Counted from the stretch's first letter, positions 1 through 8,824 are shown. The stretch: DNA of 54,598 bases from Oscillospiraceae bacterium (GCA_017452605.1 JAFTMB010000047.1:1-54598), one strand, 5' to 3'. Numbers and translations: made by a program. The notes: generated from the letters alone by a model not told the origin.

Positions 1-330
1 GCGGCATACATCGCCCGTTACATGGCAAAGAATCTGGTAGCCGCAGGTCTTGCCACCCAGGTTCAGGTTCAGCTGGCTTACGCCATCGGCGTTGCCCAGC
101 CCGTATCGTTGCGGGTGGATAGCTACGGCACCGGCGTGGTTTCCGACGAAACCATGACCCAGCTTCTGCGAAAGACCGTGGATTTGACCCCCGCGGGCAT
201 TATCCGCCGACTGAATCTGCGTCAGCCCATTTACGCATCCACTGCGGCAAAGGGCCACTTTGGCGTGGAGGACAAGCCTTGGGAGGCCCTGGATTTGGCT
301 CCCGTTTTGAAGGAACTGGCTGGTATTTAA
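1..330 (+). CDS. metK: S-adenosylmethionine synthase, C-terminal part (5' end outside window)
   Basis: This is the last 109 codons of methionine adenosyltransferase, which makes S-adenosylmethionine from methionine and ATP in the cytoplasm. The frame is open from base 1 ([12 protein letters not shown]) and ends in TAA at 328-330. The C-terminal domain features are clear: [11 protein letters not shown], the DSYGTG turn, and the tail [11 protein letters not shown] before the last helix. The start and the ATP-binding motifs lie upstream of the window. It converges on trhP and shares a bidirectional terminator with it. Identification is by strong family resemblance; nothing odd is seen in the visible part. 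Confidence 0.96.
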   Translation, partial: AAYIARYMAKNLVAAGLATQVQVQLAYAIGVAQPVSLRVDSYGTGVVSDETMTQLLRKTVDLTPAGIIRRLNLRQPIYASTAAKGHFGVEDKPWEALDLAPVLKELAGI

Positions 331-337
331 CAAAAAG

Positions 338-367
338 AACGCACCGATTGTAAATCGGTGCGTTTTT
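338..367. terminator. Bidirectional rho-independent terminator between metK and trhP
   Basis: A 10-bp perfect stem (340-349 with 353-362, loop GTA) has a T-run on the plus side and an A-run on the other. It can therefore end both metK (+) and the converging rsuA-to-trhP run (-). Confidence 0.9.
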
Positions 368-373
368 GTATAT

Positions 374-1594
374 TTAGGGTTTGGCAGATAAATCCACAGC
401 CCGGCGGATCATGGTGTGTGCCGGCACTTGCTGGGGAAGGGGAAGGTAGAACAGGGATTGGGGCGTTCTCGGCTCTGCAAGAGGAGCGCCCTCTGTGTCG
501 GTCATATTGTTGGCTGTGACAGAGAAAGGCTTTAAATCAGGGCCGACGATTTCCAGCTCGTCGCCTTCGTGGAACTTGTTTCGCAGGCTGCAAAGGGCGA
601 TGCCCTTTTCATCGCAGCTTTCCACAATGGCGCAAACCTGCCACTGGCGGATGTAGCGGGAGTTTTCCACATACTGACCGGGATAGCCATAGTAAAAACC
701 GGTGGAATACACCCGGTGGGAAACATGGTCCACCTCATCCCGCCAGACGGGGTCGATGGGCTTTCCGGCGAACACATCGTCAATGCAGTGCCGGTAAGCG
801 CCGGTGATAATGGCTGCGTAGTAGGCGGATTTTGCCCGACCCTCAATTTTGATGCAGTCGATACCTGCCTCCATCAAATCCTGCAAATGGTCAATGGTAC
901 ACATATCCCGGGAGTTGAGGATGTAAGTGCCTTTTTCGTCTTCAAACACGGGGAAGTATTCTCCCGGCCGCTTTTCCTCCATCAGGGCGTATTGATAGCG
1001 GCAGGGCTGGGCGCACTCGCCCCGGTTGGAATCCCGGCCGGTCATGTAGTTGCTCAAAAGGCAGCGGCCGGAATAGCTGACGCACATGGCGCCGTGACCA
1101 AAGGTTTCGATCTCCAACTCCTTGGGGACTTTTGCCCGGATTTCCCGGATTTCGTTAAGATTCAGCTCACGGGCAAGCACCACCCGCTGAGCGCCCAGGT
1201 TGTACCAGGCCTTGGCGCATTCGTAGTTGGCGATGGACTGCTGGGTGGAAATATGCCGCTGGCAGTGGGGCGCGTATTTACCCGCCAGGGTAAAAGCGCC
1301 CATATCCGCCAAAATCAGCGCGTCCACGTCGGCGCTGTCCAGCTGCTCCAAGTAAGGGGGCAGGGCGGCGATTTCTTCATTTCGGGGCATGGTGTTGACG
1401 GTGACATGAACCTTAACGCCGTGGCTGTGGGCAAATTCCACAGCCTTCGGCAGTTCTTCAGGGGTGAAGTTTCCGGCAAAGGAACGCATACCGAAAGCCG
1501 TTCCTGCCAGATACACCGCGTCAGCGCCATAGAGCACAGACATTTTCAGCTGCTCCATGTTGCCGGCAGGGCTAAGGAGTTCCAGCTTGTTCAT
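374..1594 (-). CDS. trhP: Peptidase U32 family protein, probable tRNA hydroxylation protein TrhP
   Basis: A 406-residue U32-family protein. U32 members of this type (TrhP; YrrN/YrrO in Bacillus) are needed for prephenate-dependent formation of 5-hydroxyuridine at tRNA position 34; older names call them collagenase-like proteases. The N-terminus LELLSPAGNMEQLK, the GADAVYLAG segment, the U32 signature around ETFGHGAMCVSYSGRC, and the cysteines in RGECAQPCRYQY are typical. The ATG lies 3 bases after the mltG stop, and its ribosome-binding site GGGAGG is inside the mltG 3' end, so the two are probably coupled. Only one U32 gene is present, and no trmR-type methyltransferase sits between it and mltG as in Bacillus. 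The exact role is inferred from the family. Confidence 0.85.
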   Translation of the reverse strand: MNKLELLSPAGNMEQLKMSVLYGADAVYLAGTAFGMRSFAGNFTPEELPKAVEFAHSHGVKVHVTVNTMPRNEEIAALPPYLEQLDSADVDALILADMGAFTLAGKYAPHCQRHISTQQSIANYECAKAWYNLGAQRVVLARELNLNEIREIRAKVPKELEIETFGHGAMCVSYSGRCLLSNYMTGRDSNRGECAQPCRYQYALMEEKRPGEYFPVFEDEKGTYILNSRDMCTIDHLQDLMEAGIDCIKIEGRAKSAYYAAIITGAYRHCIDDVFAGKPIDPVWRDEVDHVSHRVYSTGFYYGYPGQYVENSRYIRQWQVCAIVESCDEKGIALCSLRNKFHEGDELEIVGPDLKPFSVTANNMTDTEGAPLAEPRTPQSLFYLPLPQQVPAHTMIRRAVDLSAKP

Positions 1595-1597
1595 GGG

Positions 1598-3091
1598 TTA
1601 ACCTCCCAAGCTGTTGATGAAGTCCTTGTGCGCCTGGAAGGTTTCAAAGAACTTGTGCTGACGAATATCCTGGGTTGTATCCAAAGCGTAGAAGTAATAC
1701 TTGGTATCTGTGGGATCCAAAGCAGCCAGCATGCTGTATTCGCCGGGGTTGGCAATGGCTCCGGGAGGAAGACCCTTCTGCTTGTAGGTGTTGTAGGGGT
1801 GATCCATGGCCAGATCCTCGTCGGTCAGCTTGGTCTTGCCGCCCAGGGCGTAGACCAAGGTTGCGTCGATTTCCAGGTTGGGGTAGTTGTTGGGGTTGGT
1901 CAGACGGTTGTAGATAACCGAGGAAATGTTGCGGATTTCGCCGGTGTAGGCGGCTTCCTTTTCAATGAGGGATGCGACAATGATCATTTCCTTAACGGTA
2001 ATCTTGTGCTCATCGATATAGCTCTGGGGGATGCCGTTTTTCTTATACTTGGCGGCAAGGCGCTCGTTCAGGCTTGCCAGCTTGGCTTCAAAATCCTCAG
2101 GCAGATTCTCTTCAAAGGCGCCGAGGAACTTGATAAACACACGGCGGGGATCGTCGTTGGTGTAGAATTCGTAGGTGGAGGGGAACATGAAGCCTTCCAG
2201 ACAGTACTTGCTGCCCTTTTCCACATTTTCCAGGAACCAATAGGAATCAAACTGGCTTTCCGAGGCGTAGGCCTCCATATCCGCGGCGCTGCACACGCCC
2301 TTTTCTTCCAGCAGGGTGTAAATCTGCTGGCAGGTGTAGCCCTCGGGGATGATGACCTTCACCGTTTCCCGGTAAGAAGAGGTGGCGGACATACCGCCTA
2401 CCAGAGCATGGTAGTCGTACAGCGTATTCAGTTCAAAAGTGCCTACGCTGATTTTTTCCTTTTCCTCCACCTGAGCCAGCTTGGCGTACATCTTAAACAG
2501 GCTGGGGTACTGAATCAGGCCCGCGTTATACAGCTTGTTGGTGATGGAATCCAGATTGTCAGATGCAGTAATGGTGATGGAAACCGTGCTGTCCTGCCGG
2601 CCAAAGGCCAGTACATCCGTAGCGCATACCCACAAAAGGTTGCCCAGAGATACGCCGATGGCAACGGCTATCACGAGCCAAATGATGGTGGACAGAATGT
2701 GGGGGATGCCGAAAAAGCCATAGCCATCCTTGCGCTTGGGGCGCACCTTTCTGGGAACGCCGCCCTCATATTCGGGCTCGGCTGGCTGAACCTGCTCCTG
2801 AACCTGAGGCTCATATACGGGAGTGGGCTCAGGCTGGACATCCTGCGCAGGCTCCATATACACCTGAGGCATGGGTTCGGAGATTCCCTCCAGAGAATCC
2901 TCCAAATTCCAATCCTCGGAAAGCGCCTCTTTCAGAATCCGCTCCAGCTCCGCATCGGCCAGGTCGCTCATCTGATGAGGGGAAACGGCCTCCTCGTCAA
3001 TCTGAATTTCCTCGCTTTTCTTGGCGGGATTGATTAAATTCTCAAACCAGTCGTCATCCTGGTTTGGTGTTTGAAACTTATCCTTTTCCAT
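1598..3091 (-). CDS. mltG: Endolytic murein transglycosylase MltG
   Basis: A 497-residue YceG/MltG protein, a membrane-anchored lytic transglycosylase that cuts nascent glycan strands and sets their length. Residues 1-120 are cytoplasmic, acidic, and Pro/Glu/Gln-rich. One membrane helix lies at about 130-155, followed by a LysM-like region and the catalytic YceG domain. The catalytic glutamate is E377 in the motif ASLIEKEA, and the downstream DATLVYALGG and LPPGAIANPG motifs are also present. The long charged N-terminal extension is usual for Clostridia. It lies 14 bases after the PfpI gene and directly before trhP, a conserved Gram-positive neighbourhood. Confidence 0.95.
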   Translation of the reverse strand: MEKDKFQTPNQDDDWFENLINPAKKSEEIQIDEEAVSPHQMSDLADAELERILKEALSEDWNLEDSLEGISEPMPQVYMEPAQDVQPEPTPVYEPQVQEQVQPAEPEYEGGVPRKVRPKRKDGYGFFGIPHILSTIIWLVIAVAIGVSLGNLLWVCATDVLAFGRQDSTVSITITASDNLDSITNKLYNAGLIQYPSLFKMYAKLAQVEEKEKISVGTFELNTLYDYHALVGGMSATSSYRETVKVIIPEGYTCQQIYTLLEEKGVCSAADMEAYASESQFDSYWFLENVEKGSKYCLEGFMFPSTYEFYTNDDPRRVFIKFLGAFEENLPEDFEAKLASLNERLAAKYKKNGIPQSYIDEHKITVKEMIIVASLIEKEAAYTGEIRNISSVIYNRLTNPNNYPNLEIDATLVYALGGKTKLTDEDLAMDHPYNTYKQKGLPPGAIANPGEYSMLAALDPTDTKYYFYALDTTQDIRQHKFFETFQAHKDFINSLGG

Positions 3092-3105
3092 GTGGTGACC
3101 TCCTG

Positions 3106-3645
3106 TCAGCGGATTACAATTTGCTTACCAACAGAATCTGCATCATCTGTTCCTTTTAACGCGGCAATCAGCATCAGGCCAAAGGAAACCGCGCAGCCGG
3201 CGGATGCGCCGGTAATCAGCTTGCCGTCGCGCACGCAGGGCGCTTCCTGATAATGTGTGCCCGGCATATCTTCCTGACAGCCGGGGTAGCAGGTAACAGA
3301 TTTTCCTGCCGTGATGCCCAAATCGGAAAGTACGGTAGGGCCTGCGCAGATGGCGGCCACAAATTTATCATTTTCCCAGGCAAACCGGATGGCGTCCAGT
3401 GCCTCCCGACTGCCGCGGATAGAGGCCACGCCTCCCAAACCGCCGGGAAGAACAATCATATCCATTTGGGTCAAATCCATTTCCCCCAGGGTGATGTCGG
3501 CTACCACGGGTATTCCATGACCGCCCACCACGGTTTTGCCGCTGATGCCAACGGTCATCACCGAAACGCCTGCTCTGCGGAGCAGATCCAGGGGCGCAAT
3601 GGCTTCTGTTTCTTCAAAACCGGTTCCCAGCAGAATGTAAACCAT
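3106..3645 (-). CDS. DJ-1/PfpI family protein
   Basis: A 179-residue single-domain DJ-1/PfpI protein. Family members include glyoxalases/deglycases, chaperones and proteases, so the substrate cannot be read from sequence. The nucleophile elbow AAICAGP places the reactive cysteine at residue 100. The acidic residues of the GFEETE motif near residue 12 match the glutamate that activates the cysteine in DJ-1. Length fits the bacterial YajL/ThiJ group. It starts 3 bases after the tmk stop and is 14 bases from mltG, inside a five-gene minus-strand operon. No signal peptide. Confidence 0.88.
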   Translation of the reverse strand: MVYILLGTGFEETEAIAPLDLLRRAGVSVMTVGISGKTVVGGHGIPVVADITLGEMDLTQMDMIVLPGGLGGVASIRGSREALDAIRFAWENDKFVAAICAGPTVLSDLGITAGKSVTCYPGCQEDMPGTHYQEAPCVRDGKLITGASAGCAVSFGLMLIAALKGTDDADSVGKQIVIR

Positions 3646-3648
3646 AGC

Positions 3649-4317
3649 TTATGCCTCCAGACATTTTTTAACCAATTGGTAAATTTCCTCGTGAATGTCC
3701 TCGATAGAGCGCATCTGCTCACCCCGGACACATTGAATGACGTTCCAGCCGTAGAATTTCGCGGCGGCGCGGCCGGTTTCCCGGCAGGTGGCAAGATAGG
3801 CAGAGTCCTTTTCATGGATGTCTGCCTTGGTGTTGGTTTCCTGCTCTCTGTGGCGCATCAGCTTTTCCGTAAAGGCCGTGGGAACATCCAGATAAATAGT
3901 CAAATCCGGGCGGGGAAGGCCCAGCTTGTCGTACTCAAATTCATACAGCCACTTCAAAAATTCTCCCTGCTTTTCGGCAGGCTCTTTGGAGGTCTGATGA
4001 ACGGCGTTGGAGGTGGTGTAGCGGTCGGACACGATCAAGCCGCCATTTTCATACCAAGCGCCCCAATCCTTTTTGTAGGAGGCGTAGCGGTCTACCGCGT
4101 AGAAAGCGGAGGCGGCATAGGCGTTGACATCAGAAGGGTTTGTGCCGAATTCGCCGCCCAAATACATCCGAATCAGCGCAGAGCTGGGCTCAGAATACTG
4201 GGGGAATACCAGGGTCTTAAAATCGGTATTCTCTTCCTTAAGCCGCTGGGTCAAAAGACGGAACTGGGTGGATTTTCCGGAGCCGTCTGTTCCCTCGATC
4301 ACGATTATTTTACCCAT
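3649..4317 (-). CDS. tmk: Thymidylate kinase-like deoxynucleoside monophosphate kinase
   Basis: A 222-residue P-loop kinase expected to phosphorylate dTMP to dTDP. The Walker A is EGTDGSGKST at residues 8-17. The DRY motif (SDRYTTSNAVHQ) near residue 97 and a lid-like arginine-rich stretch (LMRHREQE) around residue 155 are visible. The DR motif followed by TTSN differs somewhat from the common ERY-DSS form, so this belongs to the divergent Clostridia branch; a broader deoxynucleoside kinase role is possible. Second gene of the minus-strand run, 45 bases after rsuA and 3 before the PfpI gene. Confidence 0.85.
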   Translation of the reverse strand: MGKIIVIEGTDGSGKSTQFRLLTQRLKEENTDFKTLVFPQYSEPSSALIRMYLGGEFGTNPSDVNAYAASAFYAVDRYASYKKDWGAWYENGGLIVSDRYTTSNAVHQTSKEPAEKQGEFLKWLYEFEYDKLGLPRPDLTIYLDVPTAFTEKLMRHREQETNTKADIHEKDSAYLATCRETGRAAAKFYGWNVIQCVRGEQMRSIEDIHEEIYQLVKKCLEA

Positions 4318-4362
4318 TTTCGGTTTCCTCCTGCCGTGGCAATACTATAATAGTATACAATA

Positions 4363-5073
4363 TCATAATTTAACGGATTTGTCCAGCAGTGCGATTTCTT
4401 CCTGGGTCAATTCCCGGACACTGCCCCGGTCAAGCCCGCCCAAGGTAAGAAAGCCTTCCTGCTGCCGTTCCAGATAAGTAACCTCCATGCCCCGGCTTGC
4501 CATCATCCGGCGCACCTGGTGGTACTTTCCCTCGCACACGGTAATCCGGCTTTCTCCCGGGCCTAAAGGCTCAAGAGTGGCGCTGAGGCACTGGGTACCG
4601 TCTTTTAAGGTAAGACCCTGCCGGAATGCGGAAACATCCTCCGCGGTTGCCTGCCCGGTGTGGCGGGCGTAGTAAATTTTCGGCACTTCGTTTTTCGGAG
4701 AAATCAGCCGGTGGAGCAATTCTCCGTCGTTGGTAAACAGCAAAAGGCCCTCTGTGGCCTTGTCAAGTCTGCCAACGGGCTTGACCTCCTGGACGGCATA
4801 TTCCCGGGGCAGAAGCGCCATAACAGTTTGCTCTTTGGCGTCCTCTGTGGCAGTGACATAGCCTTCGGGCTTGTTTAACATGATAACCACCCGGCGTCGG
4901 CCGGTGAGGATTTGCCCGTTAAAGGCAATCTCCGATGCGGCAGGGTCAATTTTCACAGATCCATCCCGGGTTACAACGCCGTTTACGGTGATTTGCCCGG
5001 CTTTCAGCATGGGCTTTACCTGACTGCGCGTGCCGATACCGCATTGGGAAAGAAATTTGTCCAGCCGTTCCAT
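4363..5073 (-). CDS. rsuA: RsuA/RluB family pseudouridine synthase
   Basis: A 236-residue rRNA pseudouridine synthase. An N-terminal S4 RNA-binding domain (MERLDKFLSQCGIGTRSQV) is followed by the catalytic domain, with the motif GRLDKATEGLLL carrying the catalytic aspartate D104. VCEGKYHQVRRM is the usual C-terminal family motif. The family acts on 16S or 23S rRNA; which site is modified here cannot be told. It is the first gene of the minus-strand run and is divergent from the DUF4830-like gene with about 70 bases between the starts. The start has GGAGG 5 bases upstream. Confidence 0.9.
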   Translation of the reverse strand: MERLDKFLSQCGIGTRSQVKPMLKAGQITVNGVVTRDGSVKIDPAASEIAFNGQILTGRRRVVIMLNKPEGYVTATEDAKEQTVMALLPREYAVQEVKPVGRLDKATEGLLLFTNDGELLHRLISPKNEVPKIYYARHTGQATAEDVSAFRQGLTLKDGTQCLSATLEPLGPGESRITVCEGKYHQVRRMMASRGMEVTYLERQQEGFLTLGGLDRGSVRELTQEEIALLDKSVKL

Positions 5074-5144
5074 AGTTCCTCCGTTCTAAGTGGGTCCAAG
5101 CTTGAATAGGGTATAGTGCGAATTCAAAATTGGAGGGATCCATC

Positions 5145-5657
5145 ATGATGGTAATGACCGCGAAGGTCGATAAGAAAAAAATAGCGATTATTCTGGCAGT
5201 GGTAATTGTTGCGGTGGCGGGTCTTATTATGCTTTTCAGCGGAGGTGGTTCTGAGCCCACTACATCCACCGGCGTAGCAAGCAACGATGACCGGGTGGAA
5301 TTTTTGAAAAGCTTTGGCTGGGATGTCACCACCTCGCCTGCTGAAAGCAGCCAGGTGAAGATTCCTCAGCAGTCTTCCGAGGTATATGACCGCTACAATG
5401 CTCTGCAAAAAAGCCAGGGATACGATTTGACCCAGTACGCCGGGAAGACGGTTATGCGCTATGTTTATAAAATCAACAATTATCCCGGCGCCACCGACCC
5501 TGTATATGCCACCTTGCTGATTTATCAAAATCAGGTGATTGGCGGCGACATCACCAACACATCGGCAAAGGGAAAAATCCAGGGCTTCAAAATGACCCAG
5601 ACCCTGCCGGAGACCACAGCTCCGTCTGTCACCGAAGCGACTGCTGTTACAGAGTAA
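5145..5657 (+). CDS. Membrane-anchored DUF4830-like protein
   Basis: About 170 residues. A basic N-terminus (KVDKKK) is followed by one membrane helix (AIILAVVIVAVAGLIMLF) and an extracytoplasmic domain starting with DRVEFLKSFGWDV, which resembles DUF4830; function unknown. The C-terminus is a short Thr/Pro-rich tail. A TTG at 5130 would extend the frame, but GGAGG at 5132-5136 lies 8 bases before ATG 5145, which makes that ATG (or the next one at 5148) the start. It stands alone before the FMN riboswitch of ribU. Confidence 0.7.
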   Translation: MMVMTAKVDKKKIAIILAVVIVAVAGLIMLFSGGGSEPTTSTGVASNDDRVEFLKSFGWDVTTSPAESSQVKIPQQSSEVYDRYNALQKSQGYDLTQYAGKTVMRYVYKINNYPGATDPVYATLLIYQNQVIGGDITNTSAKGKIQGFKMTQTLPETTAPSVTEATAVTE

Positions 5658-5687
5658 CCAAACATAGTTTAACACAAAAATGTCCGC

Positions 5688-5716
5688 TTGACAACACAAG
5701 CTATTCGTGCTATGGT
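5688..5716 (+). promoter_or_regulatory. Sigma-A-type promoter of ribU
   Basis: TTGACA at 5688-5693 and TATGGT at 5711-5716, 17-bp spacing, about 20 bases upstream of the FMN riboswitch. Confidence 0.7.
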
Positions 5717-5731
5717 CTAATTAATTCAATC

Positions 5732-5845
5732 GTTCTTCAGGGCAGGGTGCAATTCCCGACCGGCGGTAAAGTCCGCGAGCGTGAAACTTCATGCTGAATC
5801 GGTGCAATTCCGATACCGACAGTAAAGTCTGGATGGAAGAAGAGC
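5732..5845 (+). promoter_or_regulatory. FMN riboswitch (RFN element)
   Basis: The conserved RFN blocks occur in order: TTCAGGGCAGGGTG, ATTCCCGACCGGCGGTA, AGTCCGCGAGC, then ATTCCGATACCGACAGTA and AGTCTGGATGG. The ends pair as a P1 stem (TCTTC with GAAGA). It precedes a terminator hairpin and ribU, so FMN binding should switch off the riboflavin transporter. Confidence 0.97.
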
Positions 5846-5864
5846 TGCTTGACAGCCATACTTT

Positions 5865-5897
5865 ACGCCCTGAGTCTATGCTCAGGGCGTGTTTTTA
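5865..5897 (+). terminator. Riboswitch-controlled terminator before ribU
   Basis: A perfect 10-bp stem (5865-5874 with 5881-5890) followed by GTTTTT, 20 bases after the FMN aptamer and 20 bases before the ribU start. It is the off-state of the expression platform. Confidence 0.9.
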
Positions 5898-5917
5898 TGC
5901 AGAAAGAGGCGGTGTTT

Positions 5918-6628
5918 ATGAAGCTTTGGCAGGCGCTGAAAGAGAATATCAGCTTTGTGGCGGTGTGCATTTTAATTGTGGCGGCGCTGTCGGTGATTTC
6001 CCATTTGGCCGAGCGGTTTTTACCCAGCAGACGGAAGGTATCTGTCAGCCGGCGGGTGAGCATTGTGGGAATCTGTGGCGCATTGGCGGCGGTTGTGCAC
6101 ATGCTGGACTTTCCGCTGCTGTTTTTGGCGCCGGAATTTTACAAGCTGGACTTTTCCGAGGTTCCGGTTTTGCTGTGCGGCTTTTATCTGGGGCCCTCGG
6201 CAACGGTTGCCTGCGAGGGCGTGAAAATCCTACTGAAGCTGCTGCTGAAGGGCACTTCCACGGCTTTCGTGGGAGATTTCGCCAACTTCGTGGTGGGCTG
6301 CAGTTTGGTGCTGCCTGCAACGCTGATTTACCATATCAGGAAGACCCGCACGGGCGCCATTGTTGGTCTGGTGGCAGGCACGATGATCCTGGCAGTTTTC
6401 GGCTCGGCTTTTAATGCCGTGTACCTGCTGCCCCGGTTTTCGGAGCTTTTCGGCCTGCCCCTTGAAACCATCGTCTCCATGGGCGCTGCCATTCACCCGG
6501 GGGTTGCTGATGTCACCACCTTTGTGCTCTGGTGCGTTGCGCCGCTGAATTTATTGAAGGGCATTATCGTGTCTGTGCTGACGCTGCTGCTGTATAAGCG
6601 GGTGGAAAGGGCGCTGTTCCGCTTATGA
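5918..6628 (+). CDS. ribU: Riboflavin ECF transporter substrate-binding protein RibU
   Basis: A 236-residue hydrophobic protein with about six membrane helices, the riboflavin-specific S component of an energy-coupling-factor transporter. The motif EFYKLDFSEVPVLLCGFYLGP, with its LDFSEVP core, is typical of RibU. The frame is open further upstream, but the riboswitch terminator lies there; ATG 5918 has AGAGGCGG upstream. No ECF ATPase or T genes are adjacent, so it would use a shared module. Its stop overlaps the next gene (ATGA). The FMN riboswitch confirms the substrate. Confidence 0.93.
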   Translation: MKLWQALKENISFVAVCILIVAALSVISHLAERFLPSRRKVSVSRRVSIVGICGALAAVVHMLDFPLLFLAPEFYKLDFSEVPVLLCGFYLGPSATVACEGVKILLKLLLKGTSTAFVGDFANFVVGCSLVLPATLIYHIRKTRTGAIVGLVAGTMILAVFGSAFNAVYLLPRFSELFGLPLETIVSMGAAIHPGVADVTTFVLWCVAPLNLLKGIIVSVLTLLLYKRVERALFRL

Positions 6629-7509
6629 CGAAAATAAGAAACACGCTGTGGGCGGCAATCGTGGCCTTTCTAATCTGCATGCCGGCCTATGCGCTCACGC
6701 AGCCCACCATCTCCGGCCCGGATGAGGCGGTAGTGGGCGAAGAAGTTATGTTAACCATAAATTTTCCTGCAGGAAACTATGAAACGGTGTCCGGCAAGCT
6801 GGATTGGGACAGTAAAACCCTTCAGCTGCAAGGGTATGAAATTTCCCCTTGTTGGGAAGCTGGTTTTTTGGAAAAAGAGTTTACCCTGACGAAAGCCCAG
6901 CCCGGCGCCGGGGATAGTCCCTGGATTTGCCTGACCTATCGGGTGGAAAATGCGCCGGAGGGGACAAAGCTATCCCTATTCTGTTCGGATGTGGTGGCTG
7001 ACGGCGAAACAGAGTTTTCGGATGCTGTGTTTACCTTCACCGTGGGCAAGCGCCAATCCCAGGACAACACACTTACTCAGCTGATACTGGAAAACGGAAC
7101 CCTTTCTCCCCAGTTTCATCCGGAGATTATGGCGTATACCGCCAAGGTCAATCCGGGTCAGACCCAACTGAAGCTGCAGGCGGTTGCCGGGGAAAAGGCA
7201 GCGGTGGAAGTGGATGCGCCCCGGCTTTCCGGGGACGCTGTGACCCGGATAACCGTTACGGTTACGGCGGAAAACGGGGATAAGAGGGTTTACCGGATTG
7301 ATGTTGACCCGGTGGAAAGTCAGGGCGCAACGGAAGATTCCACCCAGGCGACGGAGCCTGCCACACAAAACAGTGACAAAGGAGCGCCGTCTGATTCCCA
7401 AGACTCCGGCTTTCCCTGGTGGGCTGCGGTGGCAGCCGTATTTGCTGGCAGCGCCCTGGGCGGCGGTGTCGTAATTGTTATAGAGAAAACGAAGAAAAAG
7501 AGCCGTTGA
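6625..7509 (+). CDS. Secreted, membrane-anchored protein with cohesin-like and cadherin-like beta-sandwich domains
   Basis: 294 residues. There is a signal peptide (about 1-23, ending MPAYA). A cohesin-like beta domain covers residues 25-135 (GPDEAVVGEEVMLTINFP; VSGKLDWDSKTLQL). A cadherin-like beta-sandwich (PF12733-type) domain covers about 150-235, starting DNTLTQLILENGTLSP. Then come a Thr/Ser/Gln linker, one membrane helix near 265-287, and a Lys-rich tail. Start and stop overlap ribU by 4 bases (ATGA), so it is translationally coupled to the riboflavin transporter and under the same FMN control. Function unknown; an envelope binding protein is plausible. A weak hairpin and T-rich stretch follow the stop. 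Confidence 0.75.
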   Translation: MTKIRNTLWAAIVAFLICMPAYALTQPTISGPDEAVVGEEVMLTINFPAGNYETVSGKLDWDSKTLQLQGYEISPCWEAGFLEKEFTLTKAQPGAGDSPWICLTYRVENAPEGTKLSLFCSDVVADGETEFSDAVFTFTVGKRQSQDNTLTQLILENGTLSPQFHPEIMAYTAKVNPGQTQLKLQAVAGEKAAVEVDAPRLSGDAVTRITVTVTAENGDKRVYRIDVDPVESQGATEDSTQATEPATQNSDKGAPSDSQDSGFPWWAAVAAVFAGSALGGGVVIVIEKTKKKSR

Positions 7510-7638
7510 CACGGTTCTTTTTCTTTTTTCGAGCAGGTCGACGAAAGAAAATGGCGCGATGAGGAGGAAAAAGTCTACGATATATGACAATACTTCCAAA
7601 AATATAGCGAACTTTTACAATAAAATGACAAGAGGCAC

Positions 7639-7667
7639 TTGCAAAATGCTTAAAAGTAATGTATAAT
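7639..7667 (+). promoter_or_regulatory. Sigma-A-type promoter of the PucR-like regulator
   Basis: TTGCAA at 7639-7644 and a perfect TATAAT at 7662-7667 with a 17-bp spacer, 57 bases before the start codon. Confidence 0.8.
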
Positions 7668-7723
7668 ACCAGTGCAATTTTGTGAAATGCGTATTTGTGC
7701 ATATTTCTAAGGAGGATGCAAAA

Positions 7724-8812
7724 ATGTCTAACAGTGTTTTTCAGAGTGTGATTGTGCAGCTTAGAGAAATCAGCGATCGCACTTTTGGTGTTATGGATTC
7801 GGAAGGCAGCGTTGTTTCCTGCACTGACCCTGCATGGCTGGGTGAGCGGTGGACGGATGCTGCGTTAAAGATGGCAAATTCGGCAGATGGTGTGGTTACC
7901 TTCGGTCAGAAGACCTTTAAGGGCATTTACAGCACCTCCAATTATCTGGAATACGCCGTTTTCTGCACCGGCGACGATGAGGCGGCCAAGAGCAGCTGTA
8001 TCATGGCTTATATTGCCCTGAACGATGCCAAGAAGTTCTATGAGGAAAAGCACGATCGGGGAACTTTTGTGAAGAATATCATCATGGACAACATTCTGCC
8101 CGGTGATATTTATATCCGCGCCAAGGAGCTCCATTTCGCCACCGATGCGCCCAGAGCCGTATTTTTGGTGCGTCAGCTGGGTCACAGCGATGTGGCAACC
8201 GTGGATGTGCTCTCTGGCCTGATGCAGGATAAGAGCCAGGACTTTGTGCTGAGCATCAACGAAACCGATATTGCCGTTGTTAAGCAGATCACATCTTCCA
8301 CCACCGCCGCTGACCTGGAAAAGCTGGCGCACACCATGGAAGATACCCTGAAAAACGAGCTGTTTATCAAGACCGTCATCGGCTTCGGTACGATTGCCGA
8401 GCATCTGCGCAACCTGGCAGATTCTTACAAGGAAGCCCAGACCGCCATTGATGTGGGCAAGGTGTTTGACACTGAAAAGAGCGTCATCAACTATGAAAAC
8501 TTAGGCATTGGCCGCCTGATTTATCAGCTGCCCACCACCTTGTGCGAGATTTTCCTCAGCGAAGTGTTCAAAAAGAATTCCATTGATTCTCTGGACCAGG
8601 AAACTCTGTTCACCATCAATAAATTCTTTGAAAACAACCTGAATGTATCTGAAACCTCCCGGAAGCTGTTTGTCCACCGGAATACCTTGGTGTACCGTCT
8701 GGAAAAAATCAAAAAGCTCACCGGCCTGGACCTGAGACAGTTTGACCATGCCATCGTGTTCAAAGTGGCGCTGATGGTTCGCAAGTATCTGTCCTCCCGG
8801 GAAACCAGATAA
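7724..8812 (+). CDS. PucR/CdaR-family transcriptional regulator
   Basis: 362 residues. An N-terminal sensor-like half (about 1-130) is followed by a middle GGDEF-like (CdaR-type) region. A C-terminal PucR-type helix-turn-helix lies at about 295-355, with the family motif NLNVSETSRKLFVHRNTLVY and YRLEKIKKLTGLDLR. The ATG at 7724 has TAAGGAGG upstream. It is monocistronic, with its own promoter and terminator, and lies directly upstream of ftsE. The effector cannot be inferred; relatives respond to purine catabolism or sugar diacids, but many in Clostridia are uncharacterised. Confidence 0.85.
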   Translation: MSNSVFQSVIVQLREISDRTFGVMDSEGSVVSCTDPAWLGERWTDAALKMANSADGVVTFGQKTFKGIYSTSNYLEYAVFCTGDDEAAKSSCIMAYIALNDAKKFYEEKHDRGTFVKNIIMDNILPGDIYIRAKELHFATDAPRAVFLVRQLGHSDVATVDVLSGLMQDKSQDFVLSINETDIAVVKQITSSTTAADLEKLAHTMEDTLKNELFIKTVIGFGTIAEHLRNLADSYKEAQTAIDVGKVFDTEKSVINYENLGIGRLIYQLPTTLCEIFLSEVFKKNSIDSLDQETLFTINKFFENNLNVSETSRKLFVHRNTLVYRLEKIKKLTGLDLRQFDHAIVFKVALMVRKYLSSRETR

Positions 8813-8824
8813 TTGTATACTTTC

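Noticed and set aside
569..3037. Long plus-strand open frame of 822 codons opposite trhP and mltG
   Set aside because: It lies wholly antisense to two genes with clear family motifs, crosses their boundary, and has a low-complexity His/Gly/Val-rich translation typical of antisense frames in GC-rich codons.
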